Shown here in pieces: positions 24,848 to 33,267 of a stretch of DNA of 64,000 nt. The notes beneath the pieces were generated by a model, which saw nothing but the letters and a program-made list of their open reading frames with translations, did no database searches and was not told the origin of the DNA. The DNA is taken from the NCBI GenBank assembly GCA_965277495.1, contig OZ255824.1, positions 3,968,001-4,032,000 of the forward strand. Direction: 5' to 3'. This stretch comes from CAHJXG01 sp965277495. Its GTDB lineage: Bacteria; Pseudomonadota; Alphaproteobacteria; Acetobacterales; Acetobacteraceae. The position numbers were made by a program, and so were the translations under genes. The first letter of the stretch is position 1, and each line of letters opens with the position of its first letter.

Positions 24848-26325
24848 CGCAGTGCCGCCTGCCAGCGTGCCGCCTGGGCCGCCACGTTCGCCGGCGCGGT
24901 GCCGCCGAAGCTGGTGCGGCTGGCGACCGAGGCGTCGACCGTCAGCACGCCGAACACCTGCGTGGTGATGCCAGGTTCGATGGCCTGCATCTCCTGTAAG
25001 GCGAGGTCGGCGAGGCCCACGCCGCGCGCCTCCGCCGCCGCGACCAGCCGCCCCGTCACATGGTGCGCGGTGCGGAACGGCAGCCGCAGCACCCGCACCA
25101 GCCAGTCCGCCAGGTCCGTCGCCGTCGCGAACCCCGACCCGGCCATCGCGCGCATGCGTGCCAGGTCCGGCGTCATGTCGCGCACCATGCCGCCGATCGC
25201 CGCCAATGACAGCGCGAGCGCGTCGGCGGCGTCGAACACCGGCTCCTTGTCCTCCTGCATGTCCTTGGCGTAGGCGAGCGGCAGGCCCTTCATCACCATC
25301 AGCAGCGCCACCAGCGCGCCGGTGATGCGTCCAGTCTTGGCGCGCGCCAGTTCGGCCGCGTCGGGGTTGCGCTTCTGCGGCATGATGCTGCTGCCGGTGG
25401 TGAACGCATCCGACAGCCGGACGAAGCCGAACGGCGCGCTGCACCAGATCACCAATTCCTCGGCCAGGCGGGACAGGTGCATGCCGCAGATCGCCGCAGC
25501 GCCCAGGAACTCCAGCGCGAAATCGCGGTCCGACACGGCGTCGAGCGAGTTGGCCGTCGGGCGGTCGAAACCCAGCGCGGCGGCGGTGTCGGCGCGGTCG
25601 ATGGGGAAGCTGGTTCCGGCCAGCGCCGCCGACCCGAGCGGGCACTCGTTCAGCCGGCGGCGGCAGTCGGCCAGGCGTCCGCGGTCGCGGCCCAGCATCT
25701 CGACATAAGCCAGGAGGTGGTGCCCAAACGTCACCGGCTGTGCCGTCTGCAAATGGGTGAACCCCGGCATCGGGTCGCACGCGAACTCCGCCGCCCGGTC
25801 GGCCAGGGCGCGCATCACGTCGGCTATCTGCAGGTCAAGCCCATCCACCGCGTCCCGCACCCAAAGACGGAAATCGGTCGCGACCTGGTCGTTGCGGCTG
25901 CGTGCGGTGTGCAGTCGCTTGCCGGCCTCGCCGATGCGCTCGGTCAGGCGCGCCTCGATGTTCATGTGGATGTCTTCGAGCTCGTCCACGAACGGGAAGC
26001 GCCCGGCCTCGATCTCGGCGGCGATGCCGTCGAGGCCGGCACGGATCGCCGTTTCGTCGCCGGGCGCGATCACTCCGGCGCGGGCCAGCATGGCCGCGTG
26101 CGCCAGGCTGCCGCGGATGTCCTGCCGCCACATCTTGCGGTCGAAGCCGATGGACGCGTTGATGTCCTGCATGATGACCGAAGGGCCGCGCGCGAACCGT
26201 CCGCCCCATTGGGCGTTCGCCTCAGCGTTTCGCAGGCTGTCGGCACTGCGTAGGCCGTCACCAGAAATTCGATGAGGTTGTGTCGCCCCAGCCTCGAAGT
26301 CATCTATATCAGAGTCGCTATTCAA
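24844..26325 (-). CDS. argH: Argininosuccinate lyase
   Basis: Splits argininosuccinate to arginine and fumarate. The 493-residue protein has the fumarase-superfamily signature GSSIMPQKRNPD (near residue 308), TARSRNDQVATD, and MPGFTHLQTAQPVTFGHHL. The core WGGRFA begins at residue 40, so there is a 39-residue N-terminal extension without family similarity. The frame opens with TTG at 26325; no ATG or GTG lies between it and the core, so the start is uncertain. The divergent thioredoxin gene starts 9 bases away. First gene of the argH-lipoprotein-lysA-DUF4175 operon. Confidence 0.92.
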   Translation of the reverse strand: MNSDSDIDDFEAGATQPHRISGDGLRSADSLRNAEANAQWGGRFARGPSVIMQDINASIGFDRKMWRQDIRGSLAHAAMLARAGVIAPGDETAIRAGLDGIAAEIEAGRFPFVDELEDIHMNIEARLTERIGEAGKRLHTARSRNDQVATDFRLWVRDAVDGLDLQIADVMRALADRAAEFACDPMPGFTHLQTAQPVTFGHHLLAYVEMLGRDRGRLADCRRRLNECPLGSAALAGTSFPIDRADTAAALGFDRPTANSLDAVSDRDFALEFLGAAAICGMHLSRLAEELVIWCSAPFGFVRLSDAFTTGSSIMPQKRNPDAAELARAKTGRITGALVALLMVMKGLPLAYAKDMQEDKEPVFDAADALALSLAAIGGMVRDMTPDLARMRAMAGSGFATATDLADWLVRVLRLPFRTAHHVTGRLVAAAEARGVGLADLALQEMQAIEPGITTQVFGVLTVDASVASRTSFGGTAPANVAAQAARWQAALR

Positions 26326-26334
26326 GGACGCACC

Positions 26335-26928
26335 ATGAACCCTGTGAAGCGCCGCGCTCTGCTGGCGGCGGCTGTGAGCCTACCGGTGGTGGCCAGGCCA
26401 CGCAAACCATGGGCGGCGGGCCCCGGGTTGCCCGGCCTGTCCAACCTGCAGCGGGTAGATGGCGCTGCCGTACCGGACATCCGGTTCAGCACGGCCGATG
26501 GCACCGTCCGCAGCCTGGCGGACTACGCCGGGCAGGGGGTCGTGCTGAACCTTTGGGCCACCTGGTGCATGCCCTGCGTTGCCGAAATGCCGGCGCTCGA
26601 TGCCTTGGCCCGGCTGGTGGCGTCCGACCGGATTGCGGTGCTCACGCTGTCGTCCGACCGCGGCGGCGCGCCTCCGGTCGAACGTTTCTACAGCGACAAG
26701 GGCATCCAGACGCTGCCGATCCTGCTCGACCAGCGCGGCGACGCAGCCCGGACGCTCGGGGCGCGGGGCATCCCGACGACGCTGCTGATCGACCGGTCCG
26801 GCAAGGAGCGCGGACGCCTGGAGGGCGCGGCGGATTGGGCCAGCACCGACTCCGTGGGCATCATCCGCCAGATGATCGGACAAGGCGGTCAGCCGGTGGG
26901 CACCCCGCTCCGCGGATCGAACGCCTGA
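26335..26928 (+). CDS. TlpA-like thioredoxin-fold protein
   Basis: A 197-residue exported thiol-disulphide protein. Residues 1-27 look like a twin-Arg-free signal or anchor (KRRALLAAAVSLPVVA). The redox motif WATWCMPCVAEMPALD has Cys78 and Cys81 (CMPC), and the cis-proline follows in GIPTTLLID. Likely acts in the periplasm as a disulphide reductase, for instance in cytochrome c maturation; the substrate is not evident. AAGGA at 26324-26328 sets the ATG at 26335 and overlaps the argH start codon. Its last 40 bases overlap the convergent DnaJ-type gene. Confidence 0.88.
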   Translation: MNPVKRRALLAAAVSLPVVARPRKPWAAGPGLPGLSNLQRVDGAAVPDIRFSTADGTVRSLADYAGQGVVLNLWATWCMPCVAEMPALDALARLVASDRIAVLTLSSDRGGAPPVERFYSDKGIQTLPILLDQRGDAARTLGARGIPTTLLIDRSGKERGRLEGAADWASTDSVGIIRQMIGQGGQPVGTPLRGSNA

Positions 26929-27767
26929 CCCGGCGCCCAATCGCGCAGGAAGCTGCGTAGCGCGTCATCGGCCGGGCCGACCATCACCCGAAGCGTCGCA
27001 TAGGCGTCCCCGGCCGGTTGCTGACCGTGTTCCTGGATGCCCTTGCCGCGCAGCCGCAGCTTGGTGCCGCTGTCCGACCCCGGCGGGATCGCCATCGTGA
27101 CCGCGCCGGTGACGGTCGGCACCGGGACGCGCCCGCCTAGCACCGCCTCGTTGATGCTGATCGGCAGGTCGAGGTGAATGTCCTGGCCCTCCCGCCGGAA
27201 TAGCGGATGCGGCGCGACGGTGACTTCGATCAGCGCGTCGCCAGCCGGGCCGCCGGCGATCCCCGGGGCGCCCTTGTTGCGGAGGCGCAGGGTTTGCCCG
27301 CTTTCGATCCCCGGCGGCACCTGCACATCCAAGGTGCCGCCGTTGGGCAGCGCCAGCCGTTGCTTCGCACCATTGGCGGCGTCCAGGAATGAGACCGATA
27401 GGGTATAGCGCTGGTCGGCGCCTCGGCGTGGACGGGTTGGGCCGCCACGGGCCTGGCCGCTGAACATGCCCGCCAGGATGTCTTCCATGTCGCCGCCGGG
27501 GTATGCGCCGCCGCTGGGCCGATAACCGCGGGGCGGCGCTTCCTGTCCGGACGCGTCGAGCTCGCCGCGGTCGAACCGGGCGCGCTTCACCGGATCGGAG
27601 AGCAGGTCGTGCGCGCCCGAGATCGCCTTGAACCGCTCCTCGGCCTTCTTATCGCCAGGGTTCACGTCCGGATGGCTGTTCTTGGCAAGCTTCAGGAATG
27701 CTGCACGGATTTGTTTTTCGCTCGCATTCCGGGAAACGCCGAGCAGCGTGTAGGGATCGTCGGCCAA
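26889..27767 (-). CDS. DnaJ C-terminal domain protein (CbpA-like co-chaperone)
   Basis: A 292-residue type II J-protein: an N-terminal J domain (residues 3-68) with the HPD motif at 32-34 in SHPDVNPGD, a glycine/proline-rich linker (about 75-115), and the two-part substrate-binding C-terminal domain (RYTLSVSFLDAANGAKQRLAL and DIHLDLPISINEAVLGG). The cysteine-rich zinc finger of true DnaJ is absent. It should stimulate DnaK ATPase. The 3' end overlaps the TlpA-like gene on the other strand by 40 bases. Confidence 0.92.
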   Translation of the reverse strand: MADDPYTLLGVSRNASEKQIRAAFLKLAKNSHPDVNPGDKKAEERFKAISGAHDLLSDPVKRARFDRGELDASGQEAPPRGYRPSGGAYPGGDMEDILAGMFSGQARGGPTRPRRGADQRYTLSVSFLDAANGAKQRLALPNGGTLDVQVPPGIESGQTLRLRNKGAPGIAGGPAGDALIEVTVAPHPLFRREGQDIHLDLPISINEAVLGGRVPVPTVTGAVTMAIPPGSDSGTKLRLRGKGIQEHGQQPAGDAYATLRVMVGPADDALRSFLRDWAPGQAFDPRSGVPTG

Positions 27768-27912
27768 TGACGCCTCGTTTGGGTGAGGAGGCCATCATAG
27801 CGCGTTGGGCCGTCGAGACCCAGCCATGCTGCCCAGCGGCCAACGCCATGCGGGCCAATCTTTGATGGCGCCCGTTTACTTTCTGGCAAGTTTTTCCAGG
27901 CATGATGCCAGC

Positions 27913-28608
27913 ATGTCGAACTCAATCAGCCATTCCAACACGCTGTCCCAAGCCCCAACGGTGTCCGCGGCTGCACGAGCAGCCTCGCACCAGACGGTCC
28001 GGCGAAAATTCTTGTCGGCATTCCTGTGCTTGAGCATCGGCGCGGCAAGTTTGGGCGGCTATGCCATGAGCCGCCTGGCGACGCCGCAAACAGCCGACAG
28101 CGCCGCCATTTCCGCCCCGGCTTCGGCAAGCGGCTTGACGGTCATAGGGGCTGCCGGCAACGGATGGATTGACGCACTCGCCCAGGTTGCGGACAGCAAA
28201 ATGCAGCGGTTGATCGATGTTGCCACCGGGGACGCCTTCCCGTCGCAAGGGCGCGCCCAGGACAAGATGACGGATGCCAAATTCAAGGCGCTGCTTATGA
28301 TCGGCGCTGCGATGATTATGGGCGGAATAATCGTCACCCTGCTTGCGCAACAGATAATGGGATCGATCTTCAGCTTATCCGCGGTGATTTGCCGCATGAC
28401 GGCGGAGCCGGCCGACCACTATGGCGCGGATGGAACGGCAGCGCTGCTCACGACCATGGGGACGATGCGGGACAACATCACCGCGATGGCGGCGATCGAG
28501 ATTGCGGAACGCCAGCAGGGCAGGCCCATCCCGGCCAAGCCAACCGCGAAGTCGAATGCAGGCATGACGAAACGCAAGCAAGTCGAGTTGATCAGCGAGC
28601 CACTGTAA
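27913..28608 (+). CDS. Membrane protein resembling the N-terminal half of a chemoreceptor
   Basis: A 231-residue protein of unknown function. Two transmembrane segments (about 33-52, KFLSAFLCLSIGAASLGGYA, and 125-146) flank a short periplasmic loop of about 70 residues. After TM2 comes a region (147-195) laid out like a HAMP domain, with CRMTAEPADHYGADGTAALLTTMGTMRDNI, including the closing M-R-D-N common in alphaproteobacterial receptors. No methyl-accepting signalling domain follows; the protein ends after about 35 further polar residues. Either a truncated receptor or a small HAMP-like regulator. ATG 27865 and 27805 are alternative starts. Confidence 0.5.
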   Translation: MSNSISHSNTLSQAPTVSAAARAASHQTVRRKFLSAFLCLSIGAASLGGYAMSRLATPQTADSAAISAPASASGLTVIGAAGNGWIDALAQVADSKMQRLIDVATGDAFPSQGRAQDKMTDAKFKALLMIGAAMIMGGIIVTLLAQQIMGSIFSLSAVICRMTAEPADHYGADGTAALLTTMGTMRDNITAMAAIEIAERQQGRPIPAKPTAKSNAGMTKRKQVELISEPL

Positions 28609-28645
28609 ACAGGCGCTGCCTAAAGGGTGCCCTGAATCCAGGCCA

Positions 28646-28676
28646 GCGTGCCCGCGTCCGACGGCGCGGGCCACGC
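28646..28676. terminator. GC-rich hairpin before the ABC transporter operon
   Basis: CCCGCG (28651-28656) pairs with CGCGGG (28665-28670), extended outward by GCGTG and CCACGC with one mismatch. It follows the receptor-like gene and could end its transcript; no T-run. Confidence 0.4.
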
Positions 28677-28782
28677 GCCCGGCTGAAGCGGCGGCCGTCA
28701 CTGGATTGACTTAAGGCGCCGTGCTGACACCTCCTGCCGAACAGGCTATGGGACGGCCTTCTTTCTCGGCAGGATGCCACGA

Positions 28783-30510
28783 ATGGCCACCACTGCGTTC
28801 CCCGCCCTCCTATCCGTACGCCGGCTGCCCAACCTGTTCGATATCGTAGCCAGCGTCTGCATCTTCGCGGCGCTGGTCTACGTCGCGGGCATAGCACGCG
28901 GGACATTGGCGCCGCTCGATGCGCCAGAGGCGACGACCATCGTGCTCGACCCCTGGTTCCTGCCAGGCTACGCGGTCCGCACCACGCTGCGGATGTTCGC
29001 CGCCTTGGTGTGCTCGCTGCTGTTCACCTTCACCTATGCGACCTGGGCGGCAAAGAGCCGGCGTGCCGGGCTGATCCTGGTGCCGATCCTCGACATACTC
29101 CAATCCGTGCCGATCCTGGGCTTCCTATCGTTCACGGTCGTGTTTTTTATGAGCCTGTTCCCCGGTCGGGTGCTGGGCACCGAACTCGCCGCCATCTTCG
29201 CCATCTTCACCAGCCAGGCTTGGAACATGGCGTTCAGCCTTTATCAGTCGCTGAAGACGGTGCCGGCAGACCTCGACGAGGCCACTCGCAGCTTCCGTTT
29301 GACGTCATGGCAGCGTTTCTGGCGGCTCGAGGTGCCGTTCGCCATGCCGGGCTTGGTCTGGAACACCATGATGTCCATGTCCGGCGGCTGGTTTTTCGTG
29401 GTGGCGAGCGAGGCGGTGAGCGTCGGCGACGTCACCTGGAAGCTGCCCGGCATCGGCAGCTACGTAGCCCTGGCGCTTGAACGGCGCGACCTCGAAGCCG
29501 TGTTCTATGCGATTTTCGCCATGCTCGTCGTAATCTTGGCGTATGACCAACTGCTGTTCCGTCCGCTGGTGGCATGGTCCTCCAAGTTCCGGTTCGAGCT
29601 GACGGCGGCGCAGGAGGTCGAGGACCCTTGGGTGCTCAAGCTGCTTCGCCGCACCCGGCTGTTGCGCGCCGCCTCCGGTTTGGTCGGTTCGGTGTTCGAC
29701 GCGTTCGGCGGCCTGCGATTGTCGTTTCGCTTGAGGGCGCGCGCGGCCAAGCAGCAGCGGGCGCCGTCCCGCCTTGGCGATGGCGTGTGCCTGGTTGTGC
29801 TGGCCGTCGTGTTCGCGGCGGCGATGTGGAAGATCGTGACCTTCGCGTCGCAAACGCTGGCGTGGTCCGACCTGCTTGAAGCGTTTGAGCTTGGCCTGCT
29901 GACGCTCACGCGCGTGGTGGTGCTGATGACGCTGGCGACCTTGATTTGGGTGCCGATCGGCGTCTGGCTGGGGCTGCGGCCAAAGTGGGGGCGGCGCGCG
30001 CAGCCCATCGCGCAATTCTTGGCGGCGTTCCCGGCCAACCTGTTCTTCCCGATCTTCGTCGTGCTGATCGTGCGGTTTTCGGGCAACCCGAATATATGGC
30101 TGACCCCGCTCATGATCCTGGGGACGCAATGGTATATCCTGTTCAACGTGATCGCCGGGGCCAGCGCCTTCCCCGGCGATTTGCAGGAAGCCGCGCGCAA
30201 CCTGAAGGTCGGCGGCTGGTTGTGGTGGCGCCGGATCATCCTGCCGGGCATCTTCCCGTATTACGTGACCGGCGCCATCACCGCATCGGGAGGGTCCTGG
30301 AATGCCGCGATCGTGTCCGAGGTCGCAAGCTGGGGCAATACGAAGCTGGTCGCGCAGGGATTAGGCGCATACATCGCGGAGGCGACCGCCGACGGCGCCA
30401 CTGCTAAGGTGGTGCTGGGCGTCGCGACGATGTCCGCATTCGTCGTCGCCTTCAACCGCCTGCTGTGGCGTCCGCTGTATAGCTTCTCCGCCCGTCGCCT
30501 GACTATGTAA
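28783..30510 (+). CDS. ABC transporter permease, NitT/TauT type, two fused permease domains
   Basis: A 575-residue membrane protein with two binding-protein-dependent permease domains in one chain. The first (about residues 60-265) has the EAA-like loop DEATRSFRLTSWQRFWRLEVPFAMPG; the second (about 345-570) has LQEAARNLKVGGWLWWRRIILPGIFP. Both correspond to the loop that docks the ATPase. A charged linker (about 275-335) joins them. It should form a complete membrane unit with the following ATPase. No substrate-binding protein is nearby. The ATG at 28783 has AGGA about 8 bases before; the ATG at 28774 lies too close to it. Confidence 0.85.
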   Translation: MATTAFPALLSVRRLPNLFDIVASVCIFAALVYVAGIARGTLAPLDAPEATTIVLDPWFLPGYAVRTTLRMFAALVCSLLFTFTYATWAAKSRRAGLILVPILDILQSVPILGFLSFTVVFFMSLFPGRVLGTELAAIFAIFTSQAWNMAFSLYQSLKTVPADLDEATRSFRLTSWQRFWRLEVPFAMPGLVWNTMMSMSGGWFFVVASEAVSVGDVTWKLPGIGSYVALALERRDLEAVFYAIFAMLVVILAYDQLLFRPLVAWSSKFRFELTAAQEVEDPWVLKLLRRTRLLRAASGLVGSVFDAFGGLRLSFRLRARAAKQQRAPSRLGDGVCLVVLAVVFAAAMWKIVTFASQTLAWSDLLEAFELGLLTLTRVVVLMTLATLIWVPIGVWLGLRPKWGRRAQPIAQFLAAFPANLFFPIFVVLIVRFSGNPNIWLTPLMILGTQWYILFNVIAGASAFPGDLQEAARNLKVGGWLWWRRIILPGIFPYYVTGAITASGGSWNAAIVSEVASWGNTKLVAQGLGAYIAEATADGATAKVVLGVATMSAFVVAFNRLLWRPLYSFSARRLTM

Positions 30511-30523
30511 AAGGAAGCCGCCT

Positions 30524-31828
30524 ATGGACCAGCCCCTCGCGGCCGACGACCTGTTGCAGGTCCGCGGCGTCCGCCAATCCTACCACAAGGACAGCAACGC
30601 CGACCTCGTGGTGCTCGACAACGTGGACGTATCGCTCCGCGATGGCGAGATCGTGGGATTGCTGGGGCGGTCGGGCTCCGGCAAGTCCACCCTGCTGCGC
30701 ATCATCGCGGGCCTGCTGGCGCCAACCTCGGGCAAGGTGCTTTGGCGCGGCCAGGCGCTGCATGGCCCGGCGGACGGCGTCGCGATGGTGTTCCAAAGCT
30801 TCGCCCTGTTCCCTTGGCTGACGGTGCAGGAGAACGTGGAACTCGGGCTCGAGGCGCTCGGAATGGCGCGGGCCGCGCGTGAAAGCCGCGCCGAGGCCGC
30901 AATCGACCTCATCGGCCTTGGCGGCTACGAGAGCGCCTATCCCAAGGAGCTCTCGGGCGGCATGCGCCAGCGCGTCGGCCTGGCCCGCGCCCTGGTCGTC
31001 CATCCGGACCTGCTGCTGATGGACGAGCCGTTCAGCGCCCTTGATGTGCTGACCGCGGAAACCCTGCGCACCGACCTCATCGACCTCTGGAGCGAGGGCA
31101 AATTGCCGGTGAAATCCGTGCTCATGGTCACGCACAACATCGAGGAAGCGGTGCTGATGTGCGACCGCATCCTGGTGTTCAGCTCCAATCCCGGGCGGGT
31201 GGCGAGCGAATTGCGCGTGCCGTTCCCGCATCCGCGCAACCGGCACGACGAAGCATTCCGTCAGATGGTCGACGACATCTACGCGCTGATGACCCGGCGC
31301 CCGCCCTCGCTGCGCACCACCGCCGCGCCGGCGCACACGCTGGCGATGCAGTTGCACCGGGTGTCCACGAACCTGCTTTCCGGCTTGGCCGAAACGATGG
31401 CGGCGGCGCCCTATAACGGCCGCGCCGACTTGCCGGCACTCGCCGCGTCGCTGCAACTTGAGTTGGACGACTTGCTGCCGATGGGCGAGACGTTGCAATT
31501 GCTGGGTTTCGGCGTGCTCGAGGAGGGCGACCTGCGCCTGCTGGACCGCGGCAAGGTGTTCGTGGATGCCGACACCGATGCGCGCAAACGCATATTCGGT
31601 GAGGCGTTGCGGGCCAACGTGCCGCTGGTGGCGCAAATCCGCCGGGTGCTGGACGAGCGGCCAAACCACCGCGCCGCCGCGGTGCGGTTTCGCGACGAGT
31701 TGGAGGACTTCATGTCCCCGGACTACGCCGACGAAACGCTCTCGACTGCAATTACCTGGGGCCGCTACGCCGAACTCTACTCGTATGACGAAGAGGCCGA
31801 CCAGTTCTTCCTCGACGAAGAAGAGTAG
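30524..31828 (+). CDS. ABC transporter ATPase with C-terminal AAA-associated domain
   Basis: A 434-residue ATPase. The nitrate/sulfonate/taurine-type ATPase domain spans about residues 10-270: Walker A GRSGSGKST (49-57), signature LSGGMRQRVGLARAL (about 145), Walker B LLLMDEPFSALD. Residues about 290-434 form the AAA-associated C-terminal domain (PF09821 type), rich in acidic residues and ending in FFLDEEE. This extra domain is typical of the paired twin-permease systems. It starts 13 bases after the permease stop and forms one operon with it. The substrate is unknown. Confidence 0.88.
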   Translation: MDQPLAADDLLQVRGVRQSYHKDSNADLVVLDNVDVSLRDGEIVGLLGRSGSGKSTLLRIIAGLLAPTSGKVLWRGQALHGPADGVAMVFQSFALFPWLTVQENVELGLEALGMARAARESRAEAAIDLIGLGGYESAYPKELSGGMRQRVGLARALVVHPDLLLMDEPFSALDVLTAETLRTDLIDLWSEGKLPVKSVLMVTHNIEEAVLMCDRILVFSSNPGRVASELRVPFPHPRNRHDEAFRQMVDDIYALMTRRPPSLRTTAAPAHTLAMQLHRVSTNLLSGLAETMAAAPYNGRADLPALAASLQLELDDLLPMGETLQLLGFGVLEEGDLRLLDRGKVFVDADTDARKRIFGEALRANVPLVAQIRRVLDERPNHRAAAVRFRDELEDFMSPDYADETLSTAITWGRYAELYSYDEEADQFFLDEEE

Positions 31829-31900
31829 CCGAGGCGCCGATTTCGGCCGGACAGGTATGAGGCCGTACCCGAGTCCATGGAACGCGACGCACACAGCTTG

Positions 31901-31923
31901 GCGGGCTTCATTCCGAAGCCCGC
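31901..31923. terminator. Hairpin between convergent ABC ATPase and YidB genes
   Basis: Perfect 9-bp stem: GCGGGCTTC, loop ATTCC, GAAGCCCGC. It lies in the 122-base gap between two convergent genes, so it can serve both. No long T-run. Confidence 0.65.
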
Positions 31924-31950
31924 GGCTGCGATTTCGAAGGTAGTGGCGGA

Positions 31951-32418
31951 TTAGACGGTGCGGTTACCCATGTTGATGCCCGCGCCGTCGAACGCGCCGC
32001 CGTCGCCCGAAGCCGCCGGCGCCTGCCCGCCGGGCGTCATCTGGTCAACCGCGTGCGGCAAATATTGCGAAAGCTGCGACAGCAGGTCGTGCGGCTGCAT
32101 GTTGGACTGCTGCGCCCACTGATTGACCTGCTGCTCGCCGAAGACTTGATGCAGTTGATCCGGCGACACCTGCTGGTTCGGGCCGTTGCCGACCCAGGAC
32201 TGCGCGATATTGCCCAGGCCGGCGTTCTGGAACTGGCTGAGCAGCCCGCCCAAGCCGCCGCCCGCACCGCCGCCGCCCAACATGCCGCCCAATCCGCCCT
32301 GGGCGCCGCCCTGTTGTGCCTGTCCGCCGCCGAGCACCGAGCCAAGGATCGATTGCAGCGGTGATGCGTTGCTGTTGCCGCCCAACATGCCGCCCAGGAT
32401 ACCGTCGAGAAGGCCCAT
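31951..32418 (-). CDS. YidB/DUF937 family protein
   Basis: A 155-residue protein of the YidB (DUF937) family. The first 75 residues are glycine-rich (MGLLDGILGGMLGG and repeats of GGLGG), followed by the conserved region: QSWVGNGPNQQVSPDQL and HDLLSQLSQYLPHAVDQMTPGG. The family is widespread but has no established function. AAGGGGAT precedes the ATG at 32418; the frame is open 15 codons further without support. Confidence 0.85.
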   Translation of the reverse strand: MGLLDGILGGMLGGNSNASPLQSILGSVLGGGQAQQGGAQGGLGGMLGGGGAGGGLGGLLSQFQNAGLGNIAQSWVGNGPNQQVSPDQLHQVFGEQQVNQWAQQSNMQPHDLLSQLSQYLPHAVDQMTPGGQAPAASGDGGAFDGAGINMGNRTV

Positions 32419-32520
32419 GATTAATCCCCTTGAAATTTGGTTCGGAGCCGCATCAGGCGGCAACGTGTCAACATCCTATAACACAGGCGACCTTGCCAGG
32501 TTGCAACCATAGGAGCGCGC

Positions 32521-33261
32521 ATGATCCGCAAGCAACGCATCGGACCCGGCGGCTGGCCGCTGCCACCGCGCCTGGCGCCGTCATGGACCGCCCGCCGCGC
32601 CGTGTGGTGGCTGCGGCTCATGCAGGCCGGGCGCGTTCACCGCGTCCACGGTGAACTTGCCACATTGGCCCGGCGGCGTATTGGGCCACTGCACAATGGC
32701 TTGCTGCAATATGGTGATGTTCTACGGCAGGAGTGGCGCGCCCGCATCGCGGCCGGGCCAGCCGGGCCGGCGCTCGAGCGCGCCGATCATCCCAACTACC
32801 TCGGCAGCCTCGCGGTCGTGCGCAGCCTGGTCGACGGTTATATCGCATTGTTGATCGCCCGCGCCGGCGGCACCGCCCCGCACGCTGCCTGCGAGGCCGA
32901 GATGCATCGCCTGGCGGGCATTTTCGCCGGCATGGACGCCGAGTATGCGCCGATCGGCGGCTGGAACACGCGGGGCCAATTGGGCGACGCCGCCATCCGC
33001 CGCGTGCCGCTCGACCCTGGCCTCGGCGGGGACGCTCCCCTCGAAGACGTGCTGCGGGAGACCTTTGCAGCCGTCGGTCTCGCCGCGCTGCGCATCCTGC
33101 GCGCGGCCGATCGGTCCGAGATTGGGGCCGACGCGGCGCTTAACCGGCTGTCGGCGCTGGCCCAGCGCACGGCGGCCCTGCTGGTCGGCAGCGCGGACAG
33201 CCAGCCCGCCAAGGCGACGCTGCTGGCCGTGGTCGCGGACCTGCCCGACCTCGCAGGATAG
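32521..33261 (+). CDS. Protein of unknown function
   Basis: A 246-residue protein not recognised. It has no signal peptide or clear membrane segment, is Ala/Arg-rich and predicted mostly helical, with a basic N-terminal 60 residues. Codon use and GC are like its neighbours, and the frame is free of stops for its whole length on a coherent strand, which supports a real gene. The stop is 6 bases from the end of the convergent ychF. Confidence 0.6.
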   Translation: MIRKQRIGPGGWPLPPRLAPSWTARRAVWWLRLMQAGRVHRVHGELATLARRRIGPLHNGLLQYGDVLRQEWRARIAAGPAGPALERADHPNYLGSLAVVRSLVDGYIALLIARAGGTAPHAACEAEMHRLAGIFAGMDAEYAPIGGWNTRGQLGDAAIRRVPLDPGLGGDAPLEDVLRETFAAVGLAALRILRAADRSEIGADAALNRLSALAQRTAALLVGSADSQPAKATLLAVVADLPDLAG

Positions 33262-33267
33262 GGGCGG

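Noticed and set aside
24848..25780. Long upstream extension of the small lipoprotein frame into argH
   Set aside because: Only the last 44 codons encode a signal and lipobox; the rest is an out-of-frame reading of argH.
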